Origin: a virus
DNA: 38,216 bases
Direction: 5' to 3' (one strand)
Virus record (IMG/VR): IMGVR_UViG_3300043496_000104
Coordinates: 1-38,216 of that record
A model generated the notes under the pieces. That model had not been told where the DNA came from and made no database searches. It worked only from the letters and a program-made list of their open reading frames with translations. Positions 1 through 6,699 of this stretch are shown here, piece by piece. Every line of letters begins with the position of its first letter. Within the stretch, counting starts at the first letter, position 1. The translations under genes were made by a program, and so were the position numbers.

Positions 1-102
1 ATCGTCCGTCTCGCGCGGGCGCTGGGCGTCGAGACCGAGCTGCTCTTTCCGGTCCCGGATCAGACGCGATTGGAGAAGACCGAACAAAGCGCGACCCGAT
101 AA
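1..102 (+). CDS. 3' end of Cro-like XRE regulator (partial copy)
   Basis: This is the carboxy-terminal 33 codons of the XRE-family protein that is complete at 37,955-38,191, present a second time only because the contig ends overlap. It reads in frame +1 from base 1 to the TAA at 100-102 and carries the end of the HTH domain and the tail ending EQSATR. It should not be counted as a separate gene. Confidence 0.93.
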   Translation: MVRLARALGVETELLFPVPDQTRLEKTEQSATR

Positions 103-111
103 CCGGGTCGC
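91..111 (+). terminator. Hairpin over the cro-like stop codon
   Basis: GCGACCCG (91-98) pairs perfectly with CGGGTCGC (104-111) around a 5-base loop that contains the TAA stop. There is no T-tract after it, so it is not a classical intrinsic terminator. It could be an RNA 3'-end stabiliser, a pause site or an antitermination element between the cro-like gene and the early operon. The structure is seen; the role is inferred. Confidence 0.4.
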
Positions 112-182
112 AAGGCGCGCGGCGCCGTCGCTGAAACGACGAACGCCGCGCTAACACCGACGCGCCACAGGAGGGCGCGCCC

Positions 183-491
183 ATGCTGAACCCGAATGTT
201 ACGCACTATGCCCCGTGGACGGAAGACGATCACGCGCCCGACTTCGCCGTGTGCGGCGCGCGCATGGTCCTCGGGGACCTCACGCACTCCCTGCAACCCA
301 CCTGCGCGCGGTGCGTGGCGATCATGATCGCGGAGGACGCCCGCGCCGACATGAACGCCGCGCTCGATGCGCAGGACGACGGCACCGCCGCCATCGTCGG
401 CGCCTCCTCGCCCCGCGTCTCGTCCGTCGCCGCCGACCTCTTCGCCTACGCCGTCGCCCTCAACCGCCTCGCCGCGAAGGGAGGCCGCTGA
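183..491 (+). CDS. Small Cys-containing phage protein, first gene of the early operon
   Basis: This 102-residue protein starts at an ATG preceded by a strong AGGAGGG ribosome site. The amino-terminal half contains VCGAR and, 16 residues on, PTCARC, a spacing compatible with a small zinc knuckle; the rest is Ala-rich and probably helical. Its stop overlaps the start of the ssDNA-binding-like gene (TGATG), so the two are translationally coupled. I do not recognise a named family. Position directly after the Cro-like gene makes it an early gene. Confidence 0.8.
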   Translation: MLNPNVTHYAPWTEDDHAPDFAVCGARMVLGDLTHSLQPTCARCVAIMIAEDARADMNAALDAQDDGTAAIVGASSPRVSSVAADLFAYAVALNRLAAKGGR

Positions 492-973
492 TGTCCGTCA
501 TGGCGCGCCTCCCGCAACGCAACGACACCCCCGCGCCGGCGGGGGTGCACCAGGCCGTCTGCGTCGATGTACAGAACCTCGGGCTCGTGGCCGGCGCGTG
601 GGGCCAAAAACACAAGGTCCGGCTCGTGTGGCAGCTGCCGATCATGGACGACGCCGCGGGCCGGCGTTTCGAGGTCGCGCGGCTCTATACGCTGTCACTG
701 CACGAGAAGGCGGCGCTGCGCCAGGACCTCGAGCGGTGGCGCGGGAAGAAGTTCACCGACCAGGAACTGCACGCCGGCTTCGACCTCGAGAAGCTGATCG
801 GCGTCAACTGCCAGATTCAGGTCACGCACGATCTCGGCGACGACGGCAAAACGTGGGCGAACGTCTCGACGGTGCTGCCGGCGCCGCCGCGCGTGCCCAA
901 GCTGGCGCCGACGGAGTTTGTCCGCCTCAAGGACCGCGCCTCACAGACCGGAGGCGCTCATGCCGCGCGCTAA
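491..973 (+). CDS. Phage ssDNA-binding-like protein
   Basis: This 160-residue protein matches from memory a phage family often annotated as single-stranded DNA-binding or hypothetical and found next to RecB/Cas4-type exonucleases. Hallmarks are an early GVHQAVCVDVQNLG strand, QKHKVRLVWQLP, then FEVARLYTLSLHEKAALRQD, GFDLEKLIGVNCQIQVTH and TWANVSTVLP, consistent with a small beta-barrel (OB-like) fold. The ATG at 491 was chosen over upstream in-frame ATGs because it overlaps the previous stop. The gene overlaps the exonuclease by 14 bp, suggesting the pair works together in recombination or replication. Family assignment is moderately sure; OB fold is inference. Confidence 0.75.
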   Translation: MSVMARLPQRNDTPAPAGVHQAVCVDVQNLGLVAGAWGQKHKVRLVWQLPIMDDAAGRRFEVARLYTLSLHEKAALRQDLERWRGKKFTDQELHAGFDLEKLIGVNCQIQVTHDLGDDGKTWANVSTVLPAPPRVPKLAPTEFVRLKDRASQTGGAHAAR

Positions 974-1913
974 GACCGTCAAGCCGCTCGAGAACGTCCT
1001 GCGCGCTGATGGGCGCACGGGCCGCTACTACATCATCCCCAGCGAGACACCGGACGGCACGCCGGACCGCGTGCCATCGGTGACCAACGTCCTCGGCGTC
1101 ATCAACAAGCCCGCGCTCATCCCGTGGGCGGCGAAGGAAGAGCGGACGGCCGTCATCGAGGCGGCGGCCGACTTCTACGAGGCGCTCCAGGCGTTGCCGA
1201 CGCCGCTGCCGCGCGCGGGGTTCGTCGTGACGCTCCTCGGCCGTTTGACCGCGCGCAAGGCGCATCAGAAGACGCTCGACGCCGCGTGCGAGATTGGCAG
1301 TCAGACGCACGCGCGCATCGAGTGGGAGCTCAAGCGCGGCCTCGGCCTGGTCGTCGGGCCGGAACCGGCACTCGTCCCCGAAGCGCGCCTCGCGTTCGAC
1401 GCCTGGCGCGTGTGGGCCGACGCGGTGCAGTTGACGCCGAAGCACATCGAACAGGTCGTCTACAGCCGCACGCACCGCTACGCGGGCACGCTGGACCTGG
1501 TCGCGACCTTCCGCGGGCCGCGGCTGCTGGCGGTGCTGCAGGCGCAGGGACCGGTCGCGCCGGACCTCGCGCGCTGGCTCTGGTCGGCCGACACGGTCAC
1601 CGCCGTGATCGACTTCAAAACCGGCAAAGCCATCTACCGCGAAAGCCACCTCCAGAGCGTCGCGTATCAGCGCGCGCTCGCCGAGATGGGGCACGGGCGC
1701 GTCGATGGCGGGCTGATCGTGCGGCTCCCGAAGGTGGCGACGGACCCGGGCTTCGAAGTCGTGGTGGTGCCGCCGGCGCGGGACCTGTTCCCGGTGTTCC
1801 TGGCGACGCGGCTGCTGTGGGACTGGCAGGAGGTCGGCGAGGCTGAGTATCGCGCGCGGCAAAAGGCGCCGGCCGCGCCGGACGTGCTCACGCCGGTGGA
1901 GGTGGCGTCGTGA
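960..1913 (+). CDS. PD-(D/E)XK exonuclease, RecB/Cas4 type
   Basis: This 317-residue protein carries the PD-(D/E)XK nuclease core used by phage exonucleases to process double-stranded ends. Visible motifs are GSQTHARIE with H117 (motif I), YAGTLDLV with D179 (motif II), VIDFKTGK with D218 and K220 (the D-X-K of motif III), and HLQSVAYQRAL (motif IV, Gln/Tyr). There is no four-Cys iron-sulfur cluster as in Cas4 or AddB. The start at 960 is supported by a GGAGG-type site (ccggaggcgctc). It follows the ssDNA-binding-like gene with a 14-bp overlap; no Beta/RecT/Erf annealase is seen nearby. Confidence 0.88.
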   Translation: MPRAKTVKPLENVLRADGRTGRYYIIPSETPDGTPDRVPSVTNVLGVINKPALIPWAAKEERTAVIEAAADFYEALQALPTPLPRAGFVVTLLGRLTARKAHQKTLDAACEIGSQTHARIEWELKRGLGLVVGPEPALVPEARLAFDAWRVWADAVQLTPKHIEQVVYSRTHRYAGTLDLVATFRGPRLLAVLQAQGPVAPDLARWLWSADTVTAVIDFKTGKAIYRESHLQSVAYQRALAEMGHGRVDGGLIVRLPKVATDPGFEVVVVPPARDLFPVFLATRLLWDWQEVGEAEYRARQKAPAAPDVLTPVEVAS

Positions 1914-1937
1914 CGGCGCGCCGCGGGAAGGCGGGTA

Positions 1938-2468
1938 GTGTCTTATAGGCCCGTCTGCGATACGTGGATTCTCGCGCGCCCGAAGGTGCCGTACTACGGG
2001 GCCTACCCGAACGGCTTCCTCGAGCGCGCGGTGATTCTCCTCGGCGTGTCGCCCACCGACGCGCTGCTCCACGTCTGCGGCGGGCACGCGAAGGCGTACC
2101 CCGCCTGGAACCGCCTCTGCCCCCACGGGCGCACCCTCGACCTCGACCCTGCCACCGACCCCGACTTCTGCCAGGACGCGCGCCTGCCGCTGCCGCCGAT
2201 CCTCAACGGCTGGCCGGCGATTCTGATCGACCCGCCCTACACCGACGCCGACGCGACGCACTACGCGCCTGGCGCGGCCGCGCGTCCGACCGCGCGTGAG
2301 CTCCTCGCCCATGCGCTCGACGCGGTGAAGGTGCATGGACGGATTGGCATCCTGCACTACCTCTGGCCACGCCCGCCGACCGCCGCGAAAGCGCTCGCGT
2401 GCGTCTCGGTTGTCGCCGGCTACAACAACCGGCTGCGCTGCTTCAGCGTGTACGAAAGGACGCTATGA
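1938..2468 (+). CDS. DNA methyltransferase-like protein (DPPY motif)
   Basis: This 176-residue protein begins at GTG. LLHVCGGHAKAYPA resembles an SAM-binding motif I, DLDPATDPDFCQDA an acidic motif II/III, and ILIDPPY (DPPY at 98-101) is the catalytic motif IV of N6-adenine or N4-cytosine amino-methyltransferases. GRIGILHYLWPRPP could be motif VI. There is no obvious target-recognition domain and no restriction gene beside it, so it would be a small orphan methylase, perhaps protecting phage DNA. It ends in an ATGA overlap with the next gene. Activity and target base are not predictable from sequence alone. Confidence 0.78.
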   Translation: MSYRPVCDTWILARPKVPYYGAYPNGFLERAVILLGVSPTDALLHVCGGHAKAYPAWNRLCPHGRTLDLDPATDPDFCQDARLPLPPILNGWPAILIDPPYTDADATHYAPGAAARPTARELLAHALDAVKVHGRIGILHYLWPRPPTAAKALACVSVVAGYNNRLRCFSVYERTL

Positions 2469-2671
2469 GAGATCGGCTCACGCGCGACTTGACGACCGCG
2501 GAACGTCAGGCGGTGCAGGAGGTGGCCGGCCATCTCTGTGAGGAGCTCGTCAGCGGCGGCCCGCTGCCGATCGGGGTGGTGCTCGGCTACGCCGTGCAGC
2601 TGGCGGTGACCGTCGATCCCGAAACCACGCTCGATGACGTGCTGGTGATGGCGAAGGCGCGCCGGCCATGA
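2465..2671 (+). CDS. Small early protein, unknown function
   Basis: A 68-residue protein whose ATG overlaps the methyltransferase stop (ATGA) and whose stop overlaps the next ATG in the same way, so it is translated within the operon chain. The sequence is acidic-to-neutral and largely helical (TTAERQAVQEVAGHLCEELV and ETTLDDVLVMAK). No family is recognised. Confidence 0.65.
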   Translation: MRDRLTRDLTTAERQAVQEVAGHLCEELVSGGPLPIGVVLGYAVQLAVTVDPETTLDDVLVMAKARRP

Positions 2672-2907
2672 GGGCGACGCTGCTCGCCATCCTCGGCGCC
2701 GCGACGGGCTGCGCCGCGCACTCCTCAATGGGCATCAACGTCGGCCGCCCGATGCCGATCCAGGGCGTCTGCAGCGACGGTGCGCCGCCGCGCCTGTTGC
2801 TGCATCCGTCGTGCGCGCCGGAGGGGGTCTGCGGCTACTCCTGTTTGCCCGGACGCTGGGAGACGCGCGAGGGCGAGGGCGAGTCATGTGTGAAGGTTGG
2901 CCGTTGA
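2668..2907 (+). CDS. Putative small lipoprotein, Cys-rich
   Basis: This 79-residue protein begins MRATLLAILGAATGC, which looks like a short signal peptide with a weak lipobox (ATG-C; Leu is expected at -3, so processing is uncertain). The mature part has five further Cys in a short chain (GVCSDG, PSCAPEGVCGYSC, ESCV), suggesting disulfides in the periplasm. Small phage lipoproteins act in superinfection exclusion or as outer spanins; neither role can be assigned here. It is linked to the upstream gene by ATGA and overlaps the next gene by 22 bp. Confidence 0.6.
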   Translation: MRATLLAILGAATGCAAHSSMGINVGRPMPIQGVCSDGAPPRLLLHPSCAPEGVCGYSCLPGRWETREGEGESCVKVGR

Positions 2908-3086
2908 TCGTGTGGCGGGTGCCGTGCTGGCTGCTCGGCGGGCATGTGCCGCTGTTGACGCAGGCGCGTGACGACCAGGGCGCGCTCGTTGTGCCGCACC
3001 GCTTGGTGTGGCGCTGTCGGCGCTGTGGCAAGGAGCTCGGGCAGACGGTGCTGCGCGTCGAGACGCGCGCGCCGGCGAGTAAGTGA
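2886..3086 (+). CDS. Small protein with one CxxC motif
   Basis: A 66-residue protein starting at an ATG inside the end of the lipoprotein gene, with GAGGGCGAG upstream as ribosome site. It has a hydrophobic start (WPLIVWRVPCWLLGGHVPLL) and WRCRRCGKE near residue 45, possibly half of a zinc ribbon. An in-frame start at 2,811 exists but lies deep in the preceding gene. Function unknown. Confidence 0.55.
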   Translation: MCEGWPLIVWRVPCWLLGGHVPLLTQARDDQGALVVPHRLVWRCRRCGKELGQTVLRVETRAPASK

Positions 3087-3100
3087 CAAGGGGGGCAGCG

Positions 3101-3457
3101 ATGGGGACGCGTGCCAAGGCGCCGGCCTTTCAGTTTTATCCGCGCGATTTTTTGATGGACGGACCCGTGCTGGCGATGTCGCTCGCGGAGAAGGGCGCCT
3201 ACATCACCCTGCTGTCGGTGTGCTGGCTCGAAGGCGCCATCCCCGACGACGCGTCACAGCTGGCGCGGATCCTCGGGGTGCCGGTGGGCGAGTTTCGGAA
3301 GGTGTGGCCGGCGCTGGCGCCGTGCTTTCAGCGGCGCGACGACGGCCGCCTGGTGAACAAGCGGCTCGAAGAGGAGCGGCGCAAGCAAGCGGCGTATCGC
3401 GAAAGGATGAGCGCTCGCGGGACGCAGGGCGCGGTGGGCCGCTGGGGGTCGCACTAA
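3101..3457 (+). CDS. DUF1376 (YdaU-like) protein, short form
   Basis: This 118-residue protein opens with PAFQFYPRDFLMDGPVLAMS and continues KGAYITLLSVCWLEGAIPDD, the signature of DUF1376/YdaU, a winged-helix-like amino-terminal domain found in phage replication-region proteins. Family members are usually 200-300 residues with a second domain; here the chain stops just after an RW-containing basic segment (SARGTQGAVGRWGSH). The ATG at 3,101 is chosen over GTG 3,083 because AAGGGGGGCAGCG sits just before it. The role may be replication initiation or regulation; the truncation leaves this open. Confidence 0.8.
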   Translation: MGTRAKAPAFQFYPRDFLMDGPVLAMSLAEKGAYITLLSVCWLEGAIPDDASQLARILGVPVGEFRKVWPALAPCFQRRDDGRLVNKRLEEERRKQAAYRERMSARGTQGAVGRWGSH

Positions 3458-3632
3458 TGCTTGTGCCATTGCGTAGGCATTCCCTGCGCCGTGCTCAAGC
3501 ATTGCCTGGTGGATGGCGGGGCGATGGCTCTTCGATCTGCAGTACGTACCGGCCGTGGTACATCGGTGGATCTGAGAGATCTGTCCTCCGTCTGTTGCTT
3601 ATTCGTAGATCTAGAGCCTCGCGAAGACGCGA
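3458..3632. other. Non-coding gap of lower GC with inverted repeat
   Basis: This 175-bp gap is the longest in the early operon and is visibly less GC-rich than its flanks. It holds an inverted repeat AATGCTTG (3,456-3,463) / CAAGCATT (3,496-3,503), a GTACGTAC palindrome near 3,542, and four GATCT sites in about 80 bp (3,534, 3,569, 3,578, 3,608). No clear sigma-70 promoter was found. It may be a decayed carboxy-terminal part of the DUF1376 gene, a replication origin or a control region. Confidence 0.4.
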
Positions 3633-3980
3633 ATGCCCCTAACGGCGAAAGACCAAATGCACGACGACGCGACGCAGCGCACGACGCGCCTCCTCGCGCG
3701 GATTGTGCGAACGCTGCTCGCGACCGAACACTTCGACACGCTCGCCGACCTGGTGGCGGCCGTGAAGGACCGCTGCGGACGGCTCAGGATTCGGTTCACG
3801 CCCGACGACCTGACGGCGGGGCTGACCGTGGTCGCGAGCAACACGCCGCTGCTGCTGACACAGACGCCGGCGACGCTCTGGCCGCCGCCGGAGGTGGAGG
3901 TGGTCAGCCGCGCGGACGCGGTGGCCATCCTGCAGCGCCTGGGCGTGACGGTGGACGGCTCGACGCGAGGGCGCTTATGA
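3633..3980 (+). CDS. Unknown early protein, 115 aa
   Basis: This protein is helical at its start (RLLARIVRTLLATEHFDTLADL) and ends with VVSRADAVAILQRLGVTVDG, which looks like a small HTH or helical-hairpin segment. The start could be ATG 3,633 or ATG 3,657; neither has a strong ribosome site, though GGCGAAAG precedes the latter. It ends in an ATGA overlap with the next gene. No family is recognised. Confidence 0.6.
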   Translation: MPLTAKDQMHDDATQRTTRLLARIVRTLLATEHFDTLADLVAAVKDRCGRLRIRFTPDDLTAGLTVVASNTPLLLTQTPATLWPPPEVEVVSRADAVAILQRLGVTVDGSTRGRL

Positions 3981-4186
3981 GTCACACGCAGTGGGCGCTC
4001 TGGCTGACGTTCCGCGAAGGCAGCGAGGACTACCTCCGCGACCGCACGCGCACGGGGTCGCCGCCGGTGGCGTTCGAGTCGCCCGGCGCCGCGACGCGGA
4101 AGCGCCGGCAGATCTTGACCAGCGCACAGGCGTCGGAAGTGATCGCGCTCGACGTGGTGCCGTATCCGCCCGAGTCGCAGCGGTGA
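3977..4186 (+). CDS. Unknown small protein, 69 aa
   Basis: A 69-residue protein translationally coupled to its upstream neighbour by ATGA. It contains WALWLTFREGSEDYLRDRTR and a basic middle (GAATRKRRQ). Coding potential is supported mainly by the tight overlap and the position in the operon. Function unknown. Confidence 0.55.
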   Translation: MSHTQWALWLTFREGSEDYLRDRTRTGSPPVAFESPGAATRKRRQILTSAQASEVIALDVVPYPPESQR

Positions 4187-4209
4187 CCGCCATGAAGGAG
4201 TCAGAGCCC

Positions 4210-4674
4210 ATGATCAAGATTCGACCGAGCGCAACGGCCGACACGCGCACCTGCGATTTTGCGAACGTCTCGAAAGACACCCTCCTCGCCAGCTCCAGGC
4301 AGCACATTGGCGACGTGCGGGAAGCGTTGCAGTTGTTCAGCAACAAGATCGCGGAGACGGCATTCGCCCACGACACCGACAAAATCACCGACATCGACGG
4401 GTTCCATCGTGATTTCCTCACGGGCTTTCAGCGGACCGAATGGTGGGACGCGCACCGCAAGCTCAATCGTCACCACCTCACGCACGAAGACGGCATTCCG
4501 GCCGACGTGAATCTGATCGACGTACTCGACTTCATCGCGGACTGCGTGATGGCGGGCATGGCGCGGAGCGGCAGCGTCTACGCGCTGCACCTCCCCCCGG
4601 AGCTGCTCGAGCGGGCGTTTCAGAACACGGTCGCACTGCTCACAGCGAACGTCGTGGTGGAGGCCCATGTCTGA
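4210..4674 (+). CDS. HD-like / DUF5662-like phage protein
   Basis: This 154-residue protein has an order of residues reminiscent of HD-type or DUF5662 proteins: FAHDTDKITDIDGFHRDF, WWDAHRKLNRHHLTH, and DVLDFIADCVMAGMARSG, giving clustered His/Asp that could bind metal. It may be a small nucleotide phosphohydrolase, but no classical HD signature is complete. The ATG at 4,210 is chosen over 4,192 because AAGGAG lies 7-8 bases upstream of it. It overlaps the next gene by 8 bp. Confidence 0.6.
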   Translation: MIKIRPSATADTRTCDFANVSKDTLLASSRQHIGDVREALQLFSNKIAETAFAHDTDKITDIDGFHRDFLTGFQRTEWWDAHRKLNRHHLTHEDGIPADVNLIDVLDFIADCVMAGMARSGSVYALHLPPELLERAFQNTVALLTANVVVEAHV

Positions 4675-4987
4675 GACCACCGCCGTCGTTGACTATCGCC
4701 AGCACCTGCGCGCGCGGCTCGCGGAAAGTCTGGTGCCGGCACATCTCCACGCCGGCCTCGTCGAGTACATCGCCGCGCGGCGCCCGGTCGGATCGTTCCT
4801 GACGGCGGTCCTGGCGAACGACCTGCGCGCGGCGTGCGGCCGCGGCGATGAGTGGGCGCGCGCCGGCGGGTTGTTCGCTCTAGTGACGTTTCTGTTCAAC
4901 TACGCGCCCGGTCAGTGCTGGGGCACGCCGGCGCTCGTCGAGGCCTGGTTGAGCGATCCCACCCGGCCGCCCGAGGTGTTCGAGTGA
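4667..4987 (+). CDS. Conserved phage hypothetical protein, 106 aa
   Basis: This protein has the pattern GSFLTAVLANDLRAA, FALVTFLFNYAPGQCWG, ALVEAWL, which I recognise as a recurrent small phage protein of unknown function encoded in early regions of temperate phages. It is all-helical and probably soluble. It overlaps both neighbours (8 bp upstream, TGATG downstream). Confidence 0.75.
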   Translation: MSETTAVVDYRQHLRARLAESLVPAHLHAGLVEYIAARRPVGSFLTAVLANDLRAACGRGDEWARAGGLFALVTFLFNYAPGQCWGTPALVEAWLSDPTRPPEVFE

Positions 4988-5199
4988 TGGCTGACGACGT
5001 GAACCACGAGGCCGCCCTGAACGGAGACGCGGCGATCCTGTTGCTGATGTTCTTCGTGCACGACGCCCTCAACGCGCACCGAGAGGACGCGTTCACGTTT
5101 CTCCAGTTGGACGGCACGGTGCATCGCTACATGCGCGACTCCCTGGAAGCGGCGCTCGAGGCCCTGTGGCCGGACGAGGAGGAAGCTGGTAATGGCTGA
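4987..5199 (+). CDS. Unknown small acidic protein, 70 aa
   Basis: A short acidic helical protein (NGDAAILLLMFFVHDALNAH, EAALEALWPDEEEAG) coupled upstream by a one-base TGATG overlap and downstream by an 8-bp overlap. No family is recognised. Confidence 0.6.
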   Translation: MADDVNHEAALNGDAAILLLMFFVHDALNAHREDAFTFLQLDGTVHRYMRDSLEAALEALWPDEEEAGNG

Positions 5200-5878
5200 C
5201 GTACGCACTAAACTCGGGCCGCTGCCGGCGCGGCTCCAACATCTGCCGGTGGACGCGCGCGGCTATCCCGTGCCCTGGTTCGTCGGCTGGATTGAGCGCG
5301 ACGGCGTCCAGGTGCCCGAGTTCCGCGCCATGGACCCGAAGAAATGGGTGCTGGCGATCAAGACGCGCGTGTGCTGGGTCTGCGGCGCGCCGCTGGGGCG
5401 ATGGCTCGCGTTCCCGATCGGCCCGATGTGCGCGCTGACGCGGACGACCTCGGAACCGCCCTCGCACCGCGAGTGTGCCGAGTGGGCGATTCAGCACTGT
5501 CCGTTTCTGGCGAACCCACACGCCGTGCGCCGCACGGAGGATCTGCCGCCCAACGCGAAGCCGGCGGCGGGCGCTGGCCTCGACCGCAACCCCGGCGTGA
5601 CGTGTCTTTGGATGACGCGCAGCTACTCGGTGTTCAGCGCGTATGCCGGCGAAGCGGGGCACCTGATCACGGTCGGCACGCCGGAGGTGGTCACCTGGTG
5701 GCGCGAGGGGCGCGCGGCGACGCGTGCGGAGGTCGAGGCGTCGATTGATAGCGGCTACCCGACGCTGCTGTCGGTGGCGCGGGCGGAAGGGCCGCAGGCG
5801 GTGCGCGCGCTCGAGCACTGCGCCGCGGCGGTGCGTGCGTTTCTCCCGGCCGGCGAGCCGGCGGCGGTGGACCAGTGA
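5192..5878 (+). CDS. Conserved phage hypothetical protein with zinc-like CxxC
   Basis: This 228-residue protein contains TRVCWVCGAPLGRWLAFPIG, PMCALTRTTSEPPSHRECA and QHCPFLANPHA, a Cys/His set widespread in phages of Proteobacteria and annotated only as hypothetical. The Cys pairs probably bind zinc. A GAGGAGGAA ribosome site precedes the ATG. The second half (TRSYSVFSAYAG to TWWREGR) is a mixed fold without known motifs. It is linked by a GTGA overlap to the next gene. Confidence 0.75.
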   Translation: MADVRTKLGPLPARLQHLPVDARGYPVPWFVGWIERDGVQVPEFRAMDPKKWVLAIKTRVCWVCGAPLGRWLAFPIGPMCALTRTTSEPPSHRECAEWAIQHCPFLANPHAVRRTEDLPPNAKPAAGAGLDRNPGVTCLWMTRSYSVFSAYAGEAGHLITVGTPEVVTWWREGRAATRAEVEASIDSGYPTLLSVARAEGPQAVRALEHCAAAVRAFLPAGEPAAVDQ

Positions 5879-6114
5879 CGGTGCCCATGCGGCGCTTCAT
5901 CGTGGCGGAAGTCTCGAAAAACTGGATCAACGGGGACGAGCTCGGCGTCGGCTTAGTCGCGGAGCGCTTCGAGGACGTGATCGAAGTGAACCGGCAGCGC
6001 GGGTATCGGCTGCTGACGTTCTCGCTGCATCGCCTCATCACGGCGCCGCAAGAACTGAACGAAACCATCGTCGCCGTGTTCGAGCGGAGCCCAGAGGAGC
6101 AGGGCCCCACGTGA
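5875..6114 (+). CDS. Unknown small protein, 79 aa
   Basis: It starts at a GTG overlapping the previous stop (GTGA), or at ATG 5,887. The sequence reads as a small alpha/beta protein (FIVAEVSKNWINGDELGVGL, RGYRLLTFSLHRLI, NETIVAVFER). It ends in another GTGA overlap. No family is recognised. Confidence 0.55.
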   Translation: MTVPMRRFIVAEVSKNWINGDELGVGLVAERFEDVIEVNRQRGYRLLTFSLHRLITAPQELNETIVAVFERSPEEQGPT

Positions 6115-6368
6115 TCGAGTGGACGCGCGCGCACCGCGATCGGATCTGCGGCCGCTGTGGCGGGCCGATTCCCACCGGCGCGCCGCTCGAAGCGCATCGG
6201 CTGATCCGCAGCGCGCGGGTCCTGGTGCGCTGCGTCTTGTGCGCGCATACGTCGCCGCCGCTCGACGTGCCGGCGCGGCCGCCGCCGGAGCTCGCGCCGG
6301 TGCGATGGACGCCGCCGGCCTCGCGGCGATCGGTGGATGTGCGCGCGCGGCAAACGAAAGACGACTAA
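6111..6368 (+). CDS. Small putative zinc-ribbon protein
   Basis: This 85-residue protein, starting at a GTG coupled to the previous stop, has RICGRCGGPIPTGAP and VRCVLCAH, two CxxC pairs spaced about 26 residues apart, as in a zinc ribbon. The tail is Pro/Arg-rich and probably disordered. It may bind nucleic acid or protein; function unknown. It is the last gene of the tightly packed early run before the integration module. Confidence 0.65.
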   Translation: MIEWTRAHRDRICGRCGGPIPTGAPLEAHRLIRSARVLVRCVLCAHTSPPLDVPARPPPELAPVRWTPPASRRSVDVRARQTKDD

Positions 6369-6379
6369 AGGGGGCAGGT

Positions 6380-6667
6380 ATGGGGGAACGAGAACGGCCA
6401 GAGGAGCACACCGAGGATCGGTTCTTCGATGTCGAAGCGCTGTCGCGCTACTGCGGGATTTCGGTCAAGACGCTACGCCGCTACATGGAAGATCCGACGC
6501 ATCCGCTCCCGAATCACCATGTGCATGTGACGGGGCTCGAGCGCGGGCGCATCTTGATCGCGAAACGCGAGTTCGACGCGTGGGTGGCGAGCTTCCCGCC
6601 GCTGCGGCTACGGCCAGCGAAGGTGGAGCGCCTGGCGCCGGCGCCAGTGGCGCGGCGCGCGCGGTGA
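6380..6667 (+). CDS. Excisionase-like HTH protein (putative Xis)
   Basis: This 95-residue protein has FFDVEALSRYCGISVKTLRR, the MerR/AlpA-like HTH of small excisionases, followed by a wing ending GRILIAKREFDAWV. Such proteins bend DNA at attP and steer the integrase toward excision. It sits two genes upstream of the integrase in the same direction. An AAAGGGGGCAGGT ribosome site precedes the ATG at 6,380. Family is quite sure; the Xis role is inferred from position. Confidence 0.8.
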   Translation: MGERERPEEHTEDRFFDVEALSRYCGISVKTLRRYMEDPTHPLPNHHVHVTGLERGRILIAKREFDAWVASFPPLRLRPAKVERLAPAPVARRAR

Positions 6668-6675
6668 GTGAAGCA

Positions 6676-6693
6676 AACCGGTTGGGTTATACT
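6676..6693 (+). promoter_or_regulatory. Candidate -10 box with AACCGGTT palindrome, near-leaderless
   Basis: TATACT (6,688-6,693) ends six bases before the ATG at 6,700, placing the transcript start on or beside the start codon, and no ribosome site is visible. A perfect AACCGGTT palindrome (6,676-6,683) lies just upstream, where a repressor would block the polymerase. The -35 region is poor. Confidence 0.5.
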
Positions 6694-6699
6694 GTGCGG

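Larger units (their letters stand above)
1..127. repeat. Terminal direct repeat, left copy
   Basis: These 127 bases are identical to the last 127 bases of the window (38,090-38,216). A length of exactly 127 equals a common maximum assembly k-mer, so the simplest reading is that the contig is a closed circle of 38,089 bp cut at an arbitrary point inside the Cro-like gene. A physical terminal repeat is less likely because the break falls inside a gene. Confidence 0.95.

Noticed and set aside
1-127. A T7-like physical direct terminal repeat
   Set aside because: The repeat is exactly 127 bp, a standard k-mer length, and cuts through the middle of a gene. Coverage data could still overturn this.
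2668-2907. Outer-membrane spanin (Rz1-like)
   Set aside because: It is Cys-rich rather than Pro-rich, lies in the early operon and has no inner spanin partner.
3534-3613. A Dam-type methylation switch made of four GATCT sites
   Set aside because: GATC is frequent in GC-rich DNA and the methylase target is unknown; clustering alone is weak evidence.
3461-4186. A 241-codon plus-strand frame across the low-GC gap
   Set aside because: It overlaps two coupled genes in another frame and reads as Arg/Ala shadow text; only the gap itself is left unexplained.
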